This document shows positions 45,950 through 57,995 of a stretch of DNA of 64,000 nt, piece after piece. The stretch's first letter is position 1. Every line of letters begins with the position of its first letter. This DNA is from Symsagittifera roscoffensis. Lineage: Eukaryota; Xenacoelomorpha; Acoela; Convolutidae. Below the pieces are notes generated by a model. That model made no database searches, was not told the DNA's origin, and saw nothing but the letters and a program-made list of their open reading frames with translations. The stretch is taken from the NCBI RefSeq assembly GCF_963678635.1, contig NC_087063.1:82695574-82759573 (forward strand), read 5' to 3'. The translations under genes were made by a program, and so were the position numbers.

Positions 45950-47160
45950 AGAGACATTTTTCATAATTATAGTGGTTACAAACAGAAACAGAAGAAAGAG
46001 ATAGCTACCTCACTGAACAATGAACAGGTGCACGTGTTGTGGCAAGAGTTATAAGAGACAATCTACGTTAAACGGTTACAAACATAAACTGAAGAAAAGA
46101 TAGCTACCTCGGTCAACAAATCATTGAACACATGTCCCACCAAAGACAAGGAATGTATGAAAAGTGAAAAAAAACAATGCACATGTGCACGCGTAGTGGC
46201 AAGAGCCATAAGATACAATCTTCGTTAAGTTGGTTAGAAACAGAAACTGAAAAGATAGCTACCTCGATCAACAAATCAATGAACACATATCCCACAAAAG
46301 ACAAGGAATGTATGAAATGTGAAAAAAGCTCATTTCTAGTCAGAAACTCATTTCCATCTCACAAAAGCAGATCGCGGAAAATCAGAGACATTTTTCATAA
46401 TTATCGTGGTTACAAACAGAAACAGAAGAAAGACATAACTATCCGAAAGAACAATGAACAGGTGCACGCGCTGTGGCAAGAGCCATAAGAGACAATCTCC
46501 GTTAGTGGTTACAAACAGAAACTGAAGAAAAGATAGCTACCTCGGTCAACAAATCAATGATCTCATATCCCACAAAAGACAAGGAATGTATGAATTGTGG
46601 GAAAAAGCTCATTTCTAGTCAGAAACTCATTTCAAACTCACAAAAGCAGATCTCGGAAAATCAGAGACATTTTTCATAATTATAGTGGTTACAAACAGAA
46701 ACAGAAGAAAGACATAACTATCCGAAAGAACAATGAACAGGTGCACGCGCTGTGGCAAGAGCCATAAGAGACAATCTCCGTTAGTGGTTACAAACAGAAA
46801 CTGAAGAAAAGATAGCTACCTCGGTCAACAAATCAATGAACTCATATCCCACAAAAGACAAGGAATGTATGAATTGTGGGAAAAAGCTCATTTCTAGTCA
46901 GAAACTCATTTCAAACTCACAAAAGCAGATCCCGGAAAATCAGAGACATTTTTCATAATTATAGTGGTTACAAACAGAAACAGAAGAAAGAGATAGCTAT
47001 CCGAAAGAACAATGAAAAGGTGCACGCGCTGTGGCAAGAGCCATAAGAGACAATCTCCGTTAGTGGCTACAAACAGAAACTGAAGAAAAGATAGCTACCT
47101 CGGTCAACAAATCATTGAACACATGTCCTATAAAAGACAAGGAATATATGAGTGGGAAAA
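45950..47160 (+). repeat. 279-bp tandem repeats encoding CCHC zinc-knuckle pieces
   Basis: CATAATTATAGTGG occurs at 45961, 46396, 46675 and 46954. The last three spacings of 279 bp equal 93 codons, and a half unit is inserted in the first interval. Each unit encodes, in different frames, CTRCGKSHKRQSP and KECMNCGKK with AHF, which are the two halves of a retroelement nucleocapsid double knuckle. All copies now carry stops. Confidence 0.75.
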
Positions 47161-47264
47161 AGCTCATTTCTAGTCAGTCTGCAAACCGAAAGCAGTAAAG
47201 CAGGACAAGTGCACTCTGCCGCCACCAAGTTTAAAGAAACAAAGCTTCTGAAAAGTTCCCATAC

Positions 47265-47352
47265 CTGTTTGCAGATTGTTAACGGGTCCCAAATCCATAT
47301 TGCTTAGCGTGATGATACCGGAAGCGATGTAGACGTGATTGGCGAGCAAGTG
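47265..47352 (-). CDS. ABCA-like gene, short ECD1 exon
   Basis: Bounded by the acceptor TTTTTTTGTTCTCGAG and the donor CAAACAG|GTATGG. The 88-bp exon reads HLLANHVYIASGIITLSNMD, then LGPVNNLQT plus one base. That base with the next exon (43669-44154) makes a Glu codon and keeps frame. Its base composition is richer in C-ending codons than the surrounding relic. I have no residue-level match to ABCA proteins for so short a piece, so support comes from splice signals and phase. Confidence 0.55.
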
Positions 47353-48459
47353 CTCGAGAACAAAAAAATGTTGAAAAGTCAACTTAGAAAGATTTCACTG
47401 CGTGTCGAAGCTACCGATAACAGGAGGCTTCATAGTATTGGAAATGCGAATATGACACATAAATTAGGTGGCTTAGAGGTAGCGACCCGATTGATTGTTA
47501 TTCGGGGGGTTAAAGACGCCTCCTCTCGAAGAAGACTCTTAAAGCACTCAAGCTGCTGCCTGAAAACTGACCTCTCCATGAGCAGAGTCCAGCCTCAATA
47601 AATATTCGCAAAACAACTGTTAGCCAGCCTTATTCGGTCTCTCATGTAAAAGAGGACAAGAAGAAACTATTATCGGACTTTGCCGCTCTTTTTGATGACA
47701 AAATTTGAATCTGATGGCAACAAAACCGGTTCACATCAATTTCAGGATTATGCAAGGCCCTTTCAAATGAGTGGCTAGAACAATTCATTTTTTCTACCGC
47801 GAGCAAATTGAATAAAACCTTGAAAGAATGGTTGAAGAGAAAAGTTATTGAGCCACTGGATGGACCATCCGAATGATATCATCCAATAGTAGTTGTCAGC
47901 ACAAAAGGACGACAGAACAGCGCATGACAATTAATATGACTTAACAAAACAACCAAATTGAACAAAAGCTGCATCCAACGGAGACGCTGAAAGCGGCCAG
48001 CACAAATGTGAATGGTGCTGGATGCTTTTCTACATTCTACGCTACAAAAGGTTAATTGCAAGTTCCCGTGGACGATGAACACAAGCAGTGACCACTTTCA
48101 TCACATCTTTGGGTCAATATCGGTTTCTAAGCAAAACAATGGGCTATCAATCAGCTGGCGATGAACTCAATTTACGTCTGAAAAATGAATGCGTGGGAGT
48201 GAATTCTGCGGTTTGAAGAAGTCGCAGATGATTGCGATGCGTTTATATCGGCAAGGAAGTTTGACTTAGGAAAGCCGGAAGTAAATTTCTTTGGGTTTGG
48301 TTTAAATAAAACCGGCGGGACAATTGATTCGGCGAAAACAGGAGCACTCCGGGATACTACGACTTCTTGCAATCGAGAACAGACTTGAGAAGCTTTTTCG
48401 ACTTCCTGCAAGTTTTCGAACTTTTCAGGAAAAATAGCGAACTTTACCAAAACTTCCTC

Positions 48460-49490
48460 TGTTAAAGAAAGAAAGAAAGAATTTATTTCTCACTGTTAAT
48501 AATCAATTTGCATATAAAAAGAATTTAAACATGAAGCACCAGAAACAGTGAGGGGACAGTTAACGAACCCAATTTGGTTACTCAGCACTGCCCGTTTTAT
48601 CAAATGAAGGACAAATTTGTGATCTTCAAGGACAAGGAAAAATATATAAATCTGAAAACATTAAAGAAGATATTGGAAAAGAAAAATACTCAAATTTGAA
48701 TAAACATAAAGCAGCAGATTTAAGGCATTGTCTAGACAGATTAATGACATAAGGTCCAAGCTCTGTATCAATATTTAAAGTTAAGAGATACACTAACTTG
48801 TACCGTTTTGTCCATATTTAGAGATAATTTATTCAAAAATAACCATTTATTTATAGCTTCTAAGTCTTGATTGAAGCTCTCAACCGAGCAGTTTAGTCCA
48901 GTGACGTTTGTGTCGTCGGCAAATAGAAAAACTTCGCTAAATTTACAGACTGTTGAAAGGTCGTTTATATTTATAAGAAACAGCAGAGGCCCCAAAATGG
49001 ATCCCTGTGGGACACCACATTCAAGATTTCGCCACGTTGATCGCGTTTCCCCAATTTGGACAAGTTGTTTGCGGTGCTTCAAGTAACTTTTAAACCAAAG
49101 TAGACTTTTCCCACTGACACCATACATTTCTAACTTATGAAAAAGAATCTCGTGATCCAGTGTGTCAAAAGCTTTTTTCAAATCAAGAAAAACTGTTCTC
49201 TTTGGTGATTTAATTTTATCTAAGCGACATTTCTCTGTTACTTCGGCAATAGCATCAATAGTACTGTGTTTTTTTCGGAAACCAAACTGTTTGATGTAAA
49301 TTAGAGAGTTTGCTTCAAGATAGCTATACACTCGGTTGTACATTGCACGTTCAAATACCTTACTCCAGGTTACAAAAAGTGATATTGGCCGATAGTTACT
49401 GACATCCAATTTCGATCCTCCTTTGTATAAAGGATATACTACCGCTTGAGCCAGAGCGGTAGGAAAACACCCTGATTTAAAGGACTCTTA
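48460..49490 (-). pseudogene. LINE (jockey/CR1-like) inserted into the Gypsy relic, copy A
   Basis: From 49490 downward the minus strand reads [20 protein letters not shown], then [50 protein letters not shown] and the catalytic FADDTN. The frame ends at 48768 after [12 protein letters not shown]. Compared with copy B, the ORF2 C-terminal part is deleted, and a short 3' UTR (with GGGGACAGTTAACGAACCC) and an AAAG-type tail reach 48465. Both sides continue the same Gypsy RT (thumb at about 48420, then HRKAFTIVRKEQSKP at about 49510), so this is a nested insertion. Confidence 0.85.
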
Positions 49491-50900
49491 TCGTTTTAGA
49501 AGGGAATCTGTCCATCGAAAAGCATTCACAATAGTACGCAAAGAGCAGTCAAAGCCTTAAGTCATGGCTTTTTTTTTGATACGAGAAGAAGATTTAAACC
49601 GGAAACAGATGCAGCTCGTGTTGGTGGCCTAGAATATGCTACGGCTAAAAACCGTCGGCAACAAACTGTCGACAAGCTTCTTCTTCCAGGTATCTATCAG
49701 ATCTAGAAACCCGTTATACAATTTTAAAACCGGAGCTTTTAGCGGTCCTTTATGCTACTGCGAAACGTGATTTCTATTTAGCAGGTCGGGATTTCAACCT
49801 AGTCGTTGACCATCGGCCGCTCGCCCATTATTTGACAAGTATTGGTTTTCTTAAATGGAAAATCCCCAAACTTTACACTTTCTTTTGGAACTTACTAGCT
49901 ACATTTTCTCAACTACCAGAAAACTCAACTACCATGCCATCTCTAAAGCTCCACTAGGAAGTTCCGGAAGATGAACACGGCAAACAGGAACATATAATGA
50001 TTAACCGGCAATGAACCGGTTAATGAACGAAGCTTCTCAGTCGTTGCCCCATTGTCTGCAAGAAAGGGGGACTTCGCGAGGCACTAGTGCGCGATCTCAC
50101 ATACAAACAGCTGCAAAAACAAATCATTGAGGGGTCCCTTTACAAAAAGATGCTGCTTCAACTGAAATCATTCTGGGCAGTCGTCACAATTCCACATCCG
50201 TGTACAGGTTGAGTCTCGTTTGTTAATTCTTAATTTTCTGAGAGCCCATGTACTTCAATGTGATGAAAAAACAAAACGGCTAGCACGGAAAAGTGTCTAT
50301 TGGCCTAATATGTCTAATGATATCGCGAACAAAATTTCTGGATGGGTTCAACGTACCTAAGGAACCCATCATAAAAGTTGCAGTCCCAAGTTACCCTTCC
50401 AATCTGTATGTGCAGATTTGTTCAAATGCAATAGAATGAAATATCTGATTATGACAGATAAAATTACATTGGACTTGTATCTCAAAAAACAGGACGCACT
50501 ATTAGCACCGATGATTTTATCATGGCATTTCTATCTTAGTTTTCTGATGTTGGAGTTCGAATCGTTCTTTGAGATGGATGTCCACAGTTTTCCTCTAGAA
50601 CACTAAAGTCTCTGCGGCCAATGGCTTATCTAGCAAGAAATTCATCGCTGCACTACCTCAAATTGAACGATTGTGTAGATTTAGCAAAAACGCAATGAAA
50701 CATCTTAGTAGCACCCGAATGAAACAACGAGTAAGTCCAGCAAAAGTTCTGTTGAGACGAACTCTTAAAAGTTTTGTCTTCACTAATCATCGCTCGTCTC
50801 GCGAAGATGTAAAAAGCAGAGCAGAGGAGATAGGTGCGAAAGCCAACTAGTTGCGCGAACGTGCTGAGGCTCATTATAACAAATGTGCGAAAACTTGCCT
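49490..50900 (+). pseudogene. Ty3/Gypsy-like relic, RNase H and integrase part
   Basis: The RT end (HRKAFTIVRKEQSKP, VMAFFDTRRRFKPE) is followed by RNase H: RYLSDLETRYTILKPELLAV, then YLAGRDFNLVVDHRPLAHYL. Integrase pieces include RAHVLQCDEKTKRLARKSVY, continuing as WPNMSNDIANKI, then VCADLFKCNRMKYLIMTD. Near 50800 SREDVKSRAEEIGAKAN and then HYNKCAK fit the integrase C-terminal part. Stops and shifts are frequent. This order (RT, RNase H, integrase) identifies a Ty3/Gypsy-type element. LTRs were not located. Confidence 0.75.
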
Positions 50901-52140
50901 GTTTTCAAATTTGGAACGCATGTAAACATACAAGATCCTCACAGAAGATTATGAGTTATTGTTGCAATTGGTCGTGCCAAAGATTATTTTGTAAAAACCG
51001 AATGTGGGCGATTTTACTAGCGTAACTGATGCAACAAGAACCTTCAACGGGTTTTATAGACAACTCCGATATAAGTCATCCGGTTGCTTCAGAAAAAAAG
51101 TTTCCAACCAAATTCAGCTAATAATGAAAATTTGGCTCCAAACAAAAGCAGCTCATTTGAGGGAAATTTGCATTCAGCACGAGCCATGAAAAGCCAGTCT
51201 GGTTCAAAGCTCTAAATTCAGGCCAATATCACATAGCGGCCTGACTGTAAGGACGTGGTGAATGAAACCAGGAGTAAGTCAAGCACAAGTTCTGTTTAAG
51301 AAGTTCTATTTTAGAAGATTTTTAAAAAGTTTTGTCTTCAATACTCATCGCTCGTTTTGCAAAGATGTAAAAAGCAGAGCATAGATCGATATTAAAGCCA
51401 ACTTGTTGCGCGAATGAGCAGCGGCTTACTATAACAAATGTGCGAAAATTTGTCTGTGTTCAGAGTTGTATAGCATGTATAAATACAAGATCCTCACAGA
51501 AGATAATGAGTTATTGTTGCAATTGGTCGTACCAAAGATTATTTTGTAAAAACCGAATGTGGGCGATTTTACTAGCGTAACTGATGCAACAAGAACCTTC
51601 AATGGGTTTTATAGACAACTCCGATATAAGTCATCCGGTTGCTTCAGAAAAAAAGTTTCGAACCAAATTCAGCTAATAATGAAAATTTGGCTCCAAACAA
51701 AAGCAGCTCATTTGAGGGAAATTTGCATTCAGCACGAGCCATGAAAAGCCAGTCTGGTTCAAAGCTCTAAATTCAGGCCAATATCACATAGCGGCCTGAC
51801 TGTAAGGACGTGGTGAATGAAACCAGGAGTAAGTCAAGCACAAGTTCTGTTTAAGAAGTTCTATTTTAGAAGATTTTTAAAAAGTTTTGTCTTCAATACT
51901 CATCGCTCGTTTTGCAAAGATGTAAAAAGCAGAGCATAGATCGATATTAAAGCCAACTTGTTGCGCGAATGAGCAGCGGCTTACTATAACAAATGTGCGA
52001 AAATTTGTCTATGTTCAGAGTTGTATCGCATGTATAAATACAAGATCCTCACAGAAGATAATGAGTCATTGTTGCAATTGGTCGTGACACAAATTGTTTT
52101 CATTCAGATCGTGCTACAGATTGTGATTATACCAAAAGTG
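50900..52140. repeat. 555-bp tandem duplication in the Gypsy relic
   Basis: Identical frames at 51004-51189 and 51559-51744 mark two units of 555 bp that differ by a few bases. Each runs from about CCGAATGTGGGCGATTTTAC to the AAGATCCTCACAGAAGAT region. Single-copy sequence matching this part lies at 56890-57230. Confidence 0.85.
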
Positions 52141-52199
52141 CCACCAAACAAGTGAACACTTTTAATGAACACTAATTGCGAGTTAAACTTAAAAAAAAG

Positions 52200-52790
52200 A
52201 CTTGCTAACACGCTACGATTCGCAAGTTGGCAAGTGTTATTAAGATTTTAGCAAATTGTGCAGTCCAGTGAGCATAAGAAATAAGTTTCCCTTAAACGAC
52301 GGAAAACAAGACCGCAAGCTGATAAAGTATGAGCCCAAATCATCTGGGCAGAATAAAACTTTTAAGCAAAAAAACATAAAATATACGGAATTAACAAATT
52401 ACAAACAGCAGAAGTAAATTAAAATTCTACAAGCAGCTACATTAAATTGCGTTCAACAAAAAAAGCAAAAAACGATGTGGCAACTAAGCCGATAAAAACA
52501 AGCAGTCAAATAATAAGACAACAGTTTTGAAACGGAATATTTCGTTGGAAAAAAAAACAGGTCCTGTCAGATTCGAACTTAGGACCTTTACTGTTCCAGG
52601 CGTATTCATTGCCTCAAGCTTAAGTAAGAAATAGAGGCAGGGAAACTAAAAATCATTGTGAACTGAACTTAAATTTAACTATTCTAGCTTTAACCATTCT
52701 ATGAACAAAGTTATTTAGTAAAAAAACCCAGTACCCGATTGCAATACCCTTGCTGATCGCAAAGGTAAATTTCTGTGGACCGTCATATAC
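52200..52790. repeat. Composite-family repeat, in duplication copy A
   Basis: CTACGATTCGCAAGTTGGCA at the left, GGCAACTAAGCCGATAAAAA in the middle, and the right block AGTACCCGATTGCAATACCC. The minus strand has a B-box-like AAGTTCGAATCTG near 52575. Confidence 0.65.
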
Positions 52791-52843
52791 AAACTTCTGA
52801 AACAAAGGGTCAGCATAACTATTGCGTGCACTTACACACTAAC

Positions 52844-53114
52844 CCAGACTGTTCATTGCGGATTCTAGCAGCAGAGAAATCTGGTACAGAGCGCCAAAGA
52901 AGTTCGCAGAAGCGTCCAGGTAGTCCAGGGACGTGAACATATTCATCATATCTGTGATCTTGTTCAAACCAGTTGGGTCTGACAGTAAGTCTTTGGCAAC
53001 TGTTGAGGCTGGTGCTTGAAGAGAGCTCCAAACTCTCTCCTTGCTAGCTCGGCTTTTGTCGTATGTATAGCCCACTAGAAGTCCAACGTCGCAGTAAGAC
53101 TCCCACAACGAAGC
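52844..53114 (-). CDS. ABCA-like gene, upstream extracellular exon, copy A
   Basis: The acceptor GTTATTTAG at 53115 starts in phase 0. The most usable donor is CTGG|GTTAGT at 52844 (phase 1), because the stronger GTAAGT a few bases on lies past an in-frame stop. The 90-residue peptide starts ASLWESYCDVGLLVGYTYDK and ends with GALYQISLLLESAMNSLG. It is soluble and helical-looking, with one Cys, and is the only open frame across the exon. Position and strand place it in ECD1 of the ABCA-like gene. Its donor phase does not fit the acceptor of 47265-47352, so an exon between them may be missing, or this exon belongs to another transcript. Confidence 0.6.
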
Positions 53115-54194
53115 CTAAATAACACGGCGGTTCACTTGCATTTCCTTTTCTGATTAAAAAAAGGATCTTTCTATATCGAGCCATGATAAATATCAGTACT
53201 TTATAGTTCAGTATTAGACGTTTCGTCGTACAATAGAATTTAAAATGAATCACATTTAAAAAACAAAATTAATTTATCCAGGAGTATAAATGACACAACA
53301 AAATACTGAAGTTAAGAAACCTTGAAAAGGGTAGAAAACGCGACCACTGATTTGCTCTAAGTCTACCCTTAAAACTTCAAAAGAGTTATGGTTTTATCGA
53401 ACACCAACCATCGACGCGGGATTCCGCGTGTCATCGTGAGAACATCAAGCCTTCACGAATTAAGAAAATCATTTTATACATAGATCCAATTAAAAATGAA
53501 AACTAATTTTTTCCATATCCTAGTACACCTTTTCTGCCCGACCCTTTATTTTCTTGTACTCTTGGACCGAGCGCATCCCCTAGAATTCATTATATAACTT
53601 TAATACAAAACTTTTTTCAATATATTATTAGTAGCTCATCTAGCATCGAACTTGGAACTTCCAAAAACTAATTTAGATAAGTCTCTAAATGAAATCATTC
53701 CAATGACCCTAAAAAATTGAGCTGTTCGTAGATATGAAATTCAAAAACTGTCAAAATTTTGTTCAATTTGAAGATGTCTTCAGAGCTGCTAATCGTTTGA
53801 AGAAAAAAAAATCTGAAAAAAGTTTGAGTGAAGTGTAACAACAACATCAACACAAACAGAACCCATTGGAAAATGGGTTTAGCAGTCAACTTTTAGAATA
53901 GTAAATCAGTTGACCTCTAGGTACAAAATGACGAACTTTCTAAATTATTTTACAATAACGAGAAATTTAGTAAGCATGATGAATTTGAGTTGGAAAACAT
54001 CATTGGAATTTACTAGAAAGACCTCACATTTGCAGAACGGTTCAAAATAAAGCGTGCAAACTTCCTTTTCAAACTGATTTTAAGCATTGTTTCTTATATT
54101 TATTTGTACAAAGAAGCTTATTTGCATGCATTTAACCAACTTCTTCAAATCTATTAGATCTGACTTTTTATGTATATTTTTTGATTAAAAACAA

Positions 54195-54690
54195 TTGAGC
54201 TTCTATTATAATCTAATACAATTTCTTCCGATCGACTTTCATTTGACGGATTTTTTTCTCATGGATGTTGAACAACAAGATGTTTTGGTAGGAACGGCTG
54301 TCAGCTCCACTACTGCTCGAGGTTCAAGAGTTGGAAAAAAAAATCAACGGGACGACCGGAACGACCGCGTGCTCAGGAAAGATACTCAAGAAAAGATAGT
54401 ACTATAAGATTGAATCCTCCTTACGATGCGCGCAATGTGAGAGACGTAACAATGAACACTCTCGTAATTTTCAAGAATTCATTGGGTATAACAATCAAGT
54501 ATGAAGGTGAAAGCATGCCATGTCCTGCCTGGTGATACAGGTTTTTTTTCCTCCAGCGGCAATATGTAAATTAATCTACTTCGAGGACAAAACGCAAGTC
54601 TGGAAAAACAGAAGGGACAAAAAAAGTCAACCCAATAAACCACAAGTTTATTATTTTGAATGAAACATTACCAAAACCATATACAAATAT
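54195..54690 (+). pseudogene. Truncated LINE ORF1, copy A
   Basis: The fragment reads DVEQQDVLVGTAVSSTTARG, then in shifted frames ERYSRK and LNPPYDARNVRDVTMNT. It loses similarity to copy B (59336-59990) just after NETLPK. It is the right edge of duplication copy A. Confidence 0.6.
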
Positions 54691-54769
54691 GCTTAGAAAA
54701 AACTTCAAACAAGCCAGCACTCCACATCTGTCAACCTCCAGCATTATCCTTGCATCCACAGAAAAATTG

Positions 54770-56165
54770 TCAACAAAAAACAAATTTGATTAGCTCTTCA
54801 TTGCTTAATATAAACAAATCCCGAAATTCGTGGGCAATGAGTTGAATATCTGAATTTGAAACTTGATCAAAAAATTTTGGAATTAGGGAATTCTGTCTAA
54901 GTATATTAAAAAGCTTAGCTCCTCTGTAACTAATTGAAGCTCTTTGAATTTTGCTTTTGAAATTAAGAATTTTCATTAGATTAAGATTTGACCTTCTGGT
55001 CATTTACGACGGTTTATCAAATACAAAAAACTCGTTTAAAAAAGTTTCAGAGTGTAGTCCTGCTATTGATCGCAAAACAAATTTGAGGAGTTCATATACA
55101 TGCAGCTCGTGAACTGTTAAAAAATTTTCATCATTAAAAACTTTTCGAATGCTTTCATATTTTCTTTTGAAAAAATAAATCGAATAATTTTTTTTGGATC
55201 AAAAAAAGGGTTAAAAGGTTTGTGTAGGAAGTGCAACCATACACTTATATTCCATATTGCAAAATGGGCTTAATATTAGAGCCATAATAATCAATCATAA
55301 CAGTTTTGGGAACATAATGACGCATTTTCAAAACAATGCCACATTGTTTTCTACGCTTGGATCGTATGAAATTATTGTGAGAATTAAATAAAAATTTAGC
55401 ATCTACATAAACACCAAGATATTTGCATGACCCTTCAATTTTCAAAGGAATGCTATTAATAAACAATTGCTGGTTGGAAGCACTGTTAAGAGATACACTA
55501 ACTTGTACCGTTTTGTCCATATTTAGAGATAATTTATTCAAAAATAACCATATATTTTTTAGCTTCTAAGTCTTGATTGAAGCTCTCAACCGGGCAGTTA
55601 AGTCCAGTGACGTTTGTGTCGTCGGCAAATAGAAAAACTTCGCTAAATTTACAGACTGTTGGAAGGTCGTTTATATATAAAAGAAACAGCAGAGGCCCCA
55701 AAATGGATCCCTGTGGGACACCACATTCAAGATTTCGCCACGTTGATCGCGTTTCTCCAACTTGGACAAGTTGTTTGCGGTGCTTCAAGTAACTTTTAAA
55801 CCAAAGTAGACTTTTCCCACTGACACCATACATTTCTAACTTATGAAAAAGAATCTCGTGATCCAGTGTGTCAAAAGCTTTTTTCAAATCAAGAAAAACT
55901 GTTCTCTTTGGTGATTTAATTTTATCTAAGCGACATTTCTCTGTTACTTCGGCAATAGCATCAATAGTACTGTGTTTTTTTCGGAAACCAAACTGTTTGA
56001 TGTAAATTAGAGAGTTTGCTTCAAGATAGCTATACACTCGGTTGTACATTGCACGTTCAAATACCTTACTCCAGGTTACAAAAAGTGATATTGGCCGATA
56101 GTTACTGACATCCAATTTCGATCCTCCTTTGTATAAAGGATATACTACCGCTTGAGCCAGAGCGG
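54770..56165 (-). pseudogene. LINE (jockey/CR1-like), copy B, RT to ORF2 C-terminus
   Basis: RT domains are as in copy A ([38 protein letters not shown]). The conserved C-terminal part follows: SCKYLGVYVDAKF, RKQCGIVLKMRHYVPKTVMI, KPILQYGI, then RGAKLFNILRQNSLIPKF to a stop at 54770. A frameshift near 55540 (a few T's gained) and others near 55000-55240 inactivate it. It is 5'-truncated at the same junction with Gypsy sequence as copy A, so the insertion predates the duplication. Confidence 0.85.
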
Positions 56166-56890
56166 TAGGAAAACACCCTGATTTAAAGGACTCTTATCGT
56201 TTTAGAAGGGAATCTGTCCATCGAAAAGCATTCACAATAGTACGCAAAGAGCAGTCAAAGCCTTAAGTCATGGCTTTTTTGATACGAGAAGAAGATTTAA
56301 ACAGGAAACAGATGCAGCTCGTGTTGGTGGCCTAGAATATGCTACAGCTAAAAACCGTCGGCAACAAACTGTCGACAAGCTTCTTCTTCCAGGTATCTAT
56401 CAGATCCAGAAACCCGTTATGCAATTTTAAAACCGGAGCTTTTAGCGGTCGTTTACGCTACTGCGAAACGTGATTTCTATTTAGCAGGTCGGGATTTCAA
56501 CCTAGTCGTTGAGCATCGGCCGCTCGCCCATTACTTGACAAGTATTGGCTTTCTTAAATGGAAAATCCCCAAATTTTACGCTTTCTTTTGGAAGTTACTA
56601 GCTACATTTTCTCAACTACCAGAAAACAAGGCAAGGAGAACAAAGTTGCTGATGCCATCTCTAAAGCTCCACTAGGAAGTTCCGGAAGATGAACACGGCG
56701 AACAGGAACACATGATGATTAACTGGCAATGAACCGGGTAATGAACGAAGCTTCTCAGTCGTTGCCCAATTGTCTGCAAGAAAGGGGGACTTCGCGAGGC
56801 ACTAGTGCGCGATCTCACATACAAACAGCTGCAAAAACAAATCAAGGAGGGGTTCCCTTTACAAAAAGATGCTGCTTCAACTGAAATCAT
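56165..56890 (+). pseudogene. Ty3/Gypsy RNase H fragment, copy B
   Basis: HRKAFTIVRKEQSKP, then RYLSDPETRYAILKPELLAV and YLAGRDFNLVVEHRPLAHYL, repeat the copy A region. After about 56890 the sequence jumps to what is about 51735 in copy A, with the integrase part absent. Confidence 0.75.
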
Positions 56891-57339
56891 TCTGAGCCAT
56901 GAAAAGCCAGTCTGGTTCGAAGCTCTAATTTCAGGCAAATATCACATAGCGGCCCGACTGTAAGGACGTGGTGAATGAAACCAGGAGTAAGTCAAGCACA
57001 GTTCTGTTTTAGAAGATTTTTTTAGAAGTTTTGTCTTCACTAATCATCGCTCGTTTTGCAAAGATGTAAAAAGCAGAGCATAGATAGATACTAAAGCCAA
57101 CTTGTTGCGCGAATGAGCTGCGGCTTACTATAACAAATGTGCGAAAATTTGTGCGTTCAGAGTTGTATCGCATGTATAAATACAAGATCCTCACAGAAGA
57201 TAATGAGTCATTGTTGCAATTGGTCGTGACAGAAATTGTTTTCATTCAAATCGTGCTACAGATTGTGATTATTCCAAAAGTTCCACCAAACAAGTGAACA
57301 CTTTTAATGAACACTAATTGCGAGTTAGGCTAAAAACAG

Positions 57340-57930
57340 ACTCGTACTAACACGCTATGATTCGCAAGCTGGCAAGTGTAATTAAGAATTTAGCAAATTG
57401 TGCAGTCCAGTAAGCATAAGAAAAATGTTTCCTTTTAAACGGCGGAAAATTAGGCCACCAAGCTGATAAAATATGAGCCCAAATCATCTGGGCAGAAAAA
57501 AAATTTTAAGCGAAAAAAAAACATAAAATATACGGAATTAATAAATTACAAACAGCAGAAGTAAATCAAAATTCTACAAGCAACTACACTAAATTACGTT
57601 CAGCAAAGAATAAACAATAAAACGATGTGGCAACTAAGCCGATAAAAACAAGCAGTCAAATAGTAGGACAACATTTTTGAAACGGAATATTTCGTTTGAA
57701 AAAAAAACAGGTCTTGTCAGATTCGAACTTAGGACCTTTACTGTTCCAGGCGTATTCATTGCCTCAAGCTTAAGTAAAAAATAGAGGCAGGGAAACTAAA
57801 AATCATTGTGAACTGAACTTAAATTTAATAAATCTAGTTTTAACCACTCTATGAACAAAGTTATTTAGTAAAAAAAAGTCCAGTACCCGATTGCAACACC
57901 CTTGCTGATCGCAGAGGTAAATTTCTGTGG
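57340..57930. repeat. Composite-family repeat, in duplication copy B
   Basis: Duplicate of 52200-52790, with CTATGATTCGCAAGCTGGCA at the left and AGTACCCGATTGCAACACCC at the right. Confidence 0.65.
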
Positions 57931-57995
57931 AACATCAGATGCAAACTTCTGGGGCAAAGGGTCAGCATAACTATTGCGTGCACTTACACACTAAC

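Larger units (their letters stand above)
45540..48460 (+). pseudogene. Ty3/Gypsy-like relic, 5' part (gag, zinc knuckles, protease/RT fragments)
   Basis: Gag fragments (MRNMMEMFAKEMECQNKLIE, then SPNDFSRWYQRWLDFYV) are followed by repeated zinc-knuckle segments (45950-47160). A protease/linker-like stretch comes next. An RT start follows: VIEPLDGPSE then YHPIVVVSTKGRQ. The RT thumb and connection close this part: FDLGKPEVNFFGFGLNKTGG then DLRSFFDFLQVFELFRKN. Many stops and frameshifts break it. It lies in an intron of the ABCA-like gene in antisense orientation, and the host exon at 47265-47352 interrupts it. The sequence continues at 49490 beyond an inserted LINE. Confidence 0.7.
48768..54690. 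repeat. Segmental duplication, copy A
   Basis: Matches 55490-59760 in the same order: LINE RT, Gypsy RNase H, composite repeat, host exon, intron and LINE ORF1 start. Copy A keeps the integrase region and the 555-bp duplication (about 50170-51735) that copy B lacks. The offset is 5152 bp in the exon region. Confidence 0.9.

Noticed and set aside
53044-53253. Alternative frame across the duplicated ABCA exon
   Set aside because: It hits a stop inside the exon. Only the frame starting ASLWESYCDV is open from acceptor to donor, in both copies.
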